Assembly: GCA_022821545.1 (NCBI GenBank)
Contig: JAJEDJ010000009.1
Coordinates: forward strand, 1 to 64,000
DNA from: Caldilineaceae bacterium
Lineage (GTDB): Bacteria > Chloroflexota > Anaerolineae > Caldilineales > Caldilineaceae
Direction: 5' to 3'
DNA: 64,000 bases
Shown here: positions 63,231 to 64,000 of the stretch, piece by piece
Layout: each line of letters begins with the position of its first letter
How positions within the stretch are numbered: the stretch's first letter is position 1
Position numbers and translations under genes: made by a program
The notes under the pieces: generated by a model
Told to the model about the DNA's origin: nothing
The model's database searches: none
What the model saw: the letters and a program-made list of their open reading frames with translations, nothing else

Positions 63231-64000
63231 TCAGCTTGGCGCTATAGCTCCGGTGGATGTTCTATTTGGTTGCGGCTGCCGGGGTCGCAGCAGGCCTGCG
63301 GCGCGGTCGGTCAGGAATACGCCGAGCAGCATCGCGAGGGTAGTGGTCATGCTGCCCAGGCTGAGGAGGGGGACGCCGACCAAGGCGTGTCCCAGGTTGC
63401 AGCCGCCGGAAATACCGGCGCCGATGCCCATGAGCAGACCGCCGGCGGCCAGCTGTGTATAGCGGCCTGTCGTTTCTCCCCTGGCCCAGAATGTGCCGGC
63501 CGTGCGGGCAGCGATGAATGAGCCGGGCAGAAGAGCTATCAGCGCCACGGGAATCCACAGATTTCCGACATCGCCTCCGCCCAGCAGGGATTCGTAGAGC
63601 GTGGTGGGAACGCGTGACGTGCCGAAGGTATAGTTAGCGCCGCCGGCGCGGGCCAAAAGCCAGGCCAAGCTGGTGAATAGGCCAACGGACACGCCGAGCG
63701 GCAGCCAGGACCAGTAGTCGCCCTGACGGGGGCGGGGGCTTCGCCAGAGGAAGAGGGCTGCGGCCGCCAGCAGCAGGAGCAGCAGACCGATTCCCAATGT
63801 TGAGCCGAACAGATTCAAGAGGGTAGTTGCCATTCCCCCCGTTACCACGGGACTCTCATTCAGCGCGATCCGCAGGGCGTTGAGGGGCCCGCGCCAAGCG
63901 AGCAGATCACCGATTGTCCAGGTTACAAGTCCGACGAGCGTGCCGAGCATACCGTGGCCGAGCTTATAGAAGATGCCGGTCACGCAGGTGGCGGCGATTA
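63231..64000 (-). CDS. YeeE/YedE-family (TsuA-like) transporter, C-terminal part, truncated at window edge
   Basis: At least 256 residues; a GTG at 63983 is in frame, but the frame is open to the edge and the first residues read AATCVTGIFYKLGHGMLGTL, which matches the middle of YeeE (CxxG...YxxGxG motif). So the real start is outside the window. It has the later motif SGGCNLGHALVGVPLLSLGS and about seven membrane segments. YeeE/TsuA imports thiosulfate. The DoxX-like gene 41 bases downstream fits a sulfur-redox theme. Confidence 0.9.
   Translation of the reverse strand, partial: IAATCVTGIFYKLGHGMLGTLVGLVTWTIGDLLAWRGPLNALRIALNESPVVTGGMATTLLNLFGSTLGIGLLLLLLAAAALFLWRSPRPRQGDYWSWLPLGVSVGLFTSLAWLLARAGGANYTFGTSRVPTTLYESLLGGGDVGNLWIPVALIALLPGSFIAARTAGTFWARGETTGRYTQLAAGGLLMGIGAGISGGCNLGHALVGVPLLSLGSMTTTLAMLLGVFLTDRAAGLLRPRQPQPNRTSTGAIAPS

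Noticed and set aside
1..64000. tRNA, rRNA, transposase or integrase genes marking islands
   Set aside because: I found none by reading; the island is supported only by composition and content, not by mobile-element genes.

Overview
This is a moderately high-GC bacterial chromosome window with dense genes, many GTG and TTG starts, and short intergenic gaps. It holds no rRNA or tRNA gene, so the taxonomic guess rests on gene content. The S10/spc/alpha ribosomal super-operon, a thiolase next to a DUF35 zinc-ribbon protein, the MsrP/MsrQ pair, a gap-pgk-tpiA cluster, a TrpB2-type tryptophan synthase and several glycosyltransferases fit Chloroflexota (Anaerolineae/Caldilineae-like). That assignment is an inference, not a demonstration.

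Region 1 (1-18953) is one long plus-strand ribosomal super-operon. It starts with the 3' end of tuf and runs rpsJ, rplC, rplD, rplW, rplB, rpsS, rplV, rpsC, rplP, rpmC, rpsQ, rplN, rplX, rplE, rpsN (zinc type), rpsH, rplF, rplR, rpsE, rpmD, rplO, secY, adk, map, rpmJ, rpsM, rpsK, rpsD, rpoA, rplQ, truA, rplM, rpsI, and then a strong terminator. infA is missing from its usual place between map and rpmJ. Terminator-like hairpins lie inside the series (after tuf, and between rpsK and rpsD). RpoA carries an acidic pentapeptide-repeat tail.

Region 2 (18954-30537) is housekeeping metabolism: a degenerate MoaB/MogA-like protein, thioredoxin and trpB2 on plus; a minus-strand operon gap-pgk-hypothetical-tpiA-membrane HExxH protein; then folC, a lipoprotein and a thiolase on plus.

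Region 3 (30538-44150) is mixed: DUF35 protein, a wHTH-like protein behind a clear promoter, a cysteine-rich protein, msrP-msrQ (minus), a DUF2231 protein, an OmpR/histidine-kinase pair followed by an HtrA-PepSY protease, a methyltransferase, and a minus-strand catabolic set (RraA-like, FAH-family, sulfatase).

Region 4 (44389-56307) is a plus-strand nucleic-acid-processing island and the most interesting part. It contains a Cas4/RecB-like Fe-S PD-(D/E)XK nuclease, a small DUF2283-like protein, an AAA/ABC-type ATPase with a TOPRIM (DUF4276-like) partner, RecJ with an unusual C-terminus, and a compact four-gene system. The four genes are an orphan 302-residue protein, two different BrxC/BrxD-like (DUF2791) P-loop ATPases, the second with an N-terminal PcrA-like Tudor/SH3 fold, and an Lhr-like DEAD/DEAH helicase. 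It resembles a fragment of BREX type 2 but has no methylase or PglZ, so it may be a stand-alone defence or DNA-maintenance system.

Region 5 (56527-64000) is a minus-strand envelope and polysaccharide block: a processive CesA-like GT2, a TIGR04282-type transferase, a polyprenol-phosphate-type GT2, an EamA exporter and a GT39-like membrane transferase. It is followed at the window edge by a DoxX-like protein and the C-terminal half of a YeeE/YedE thiosulfate-type transporter.
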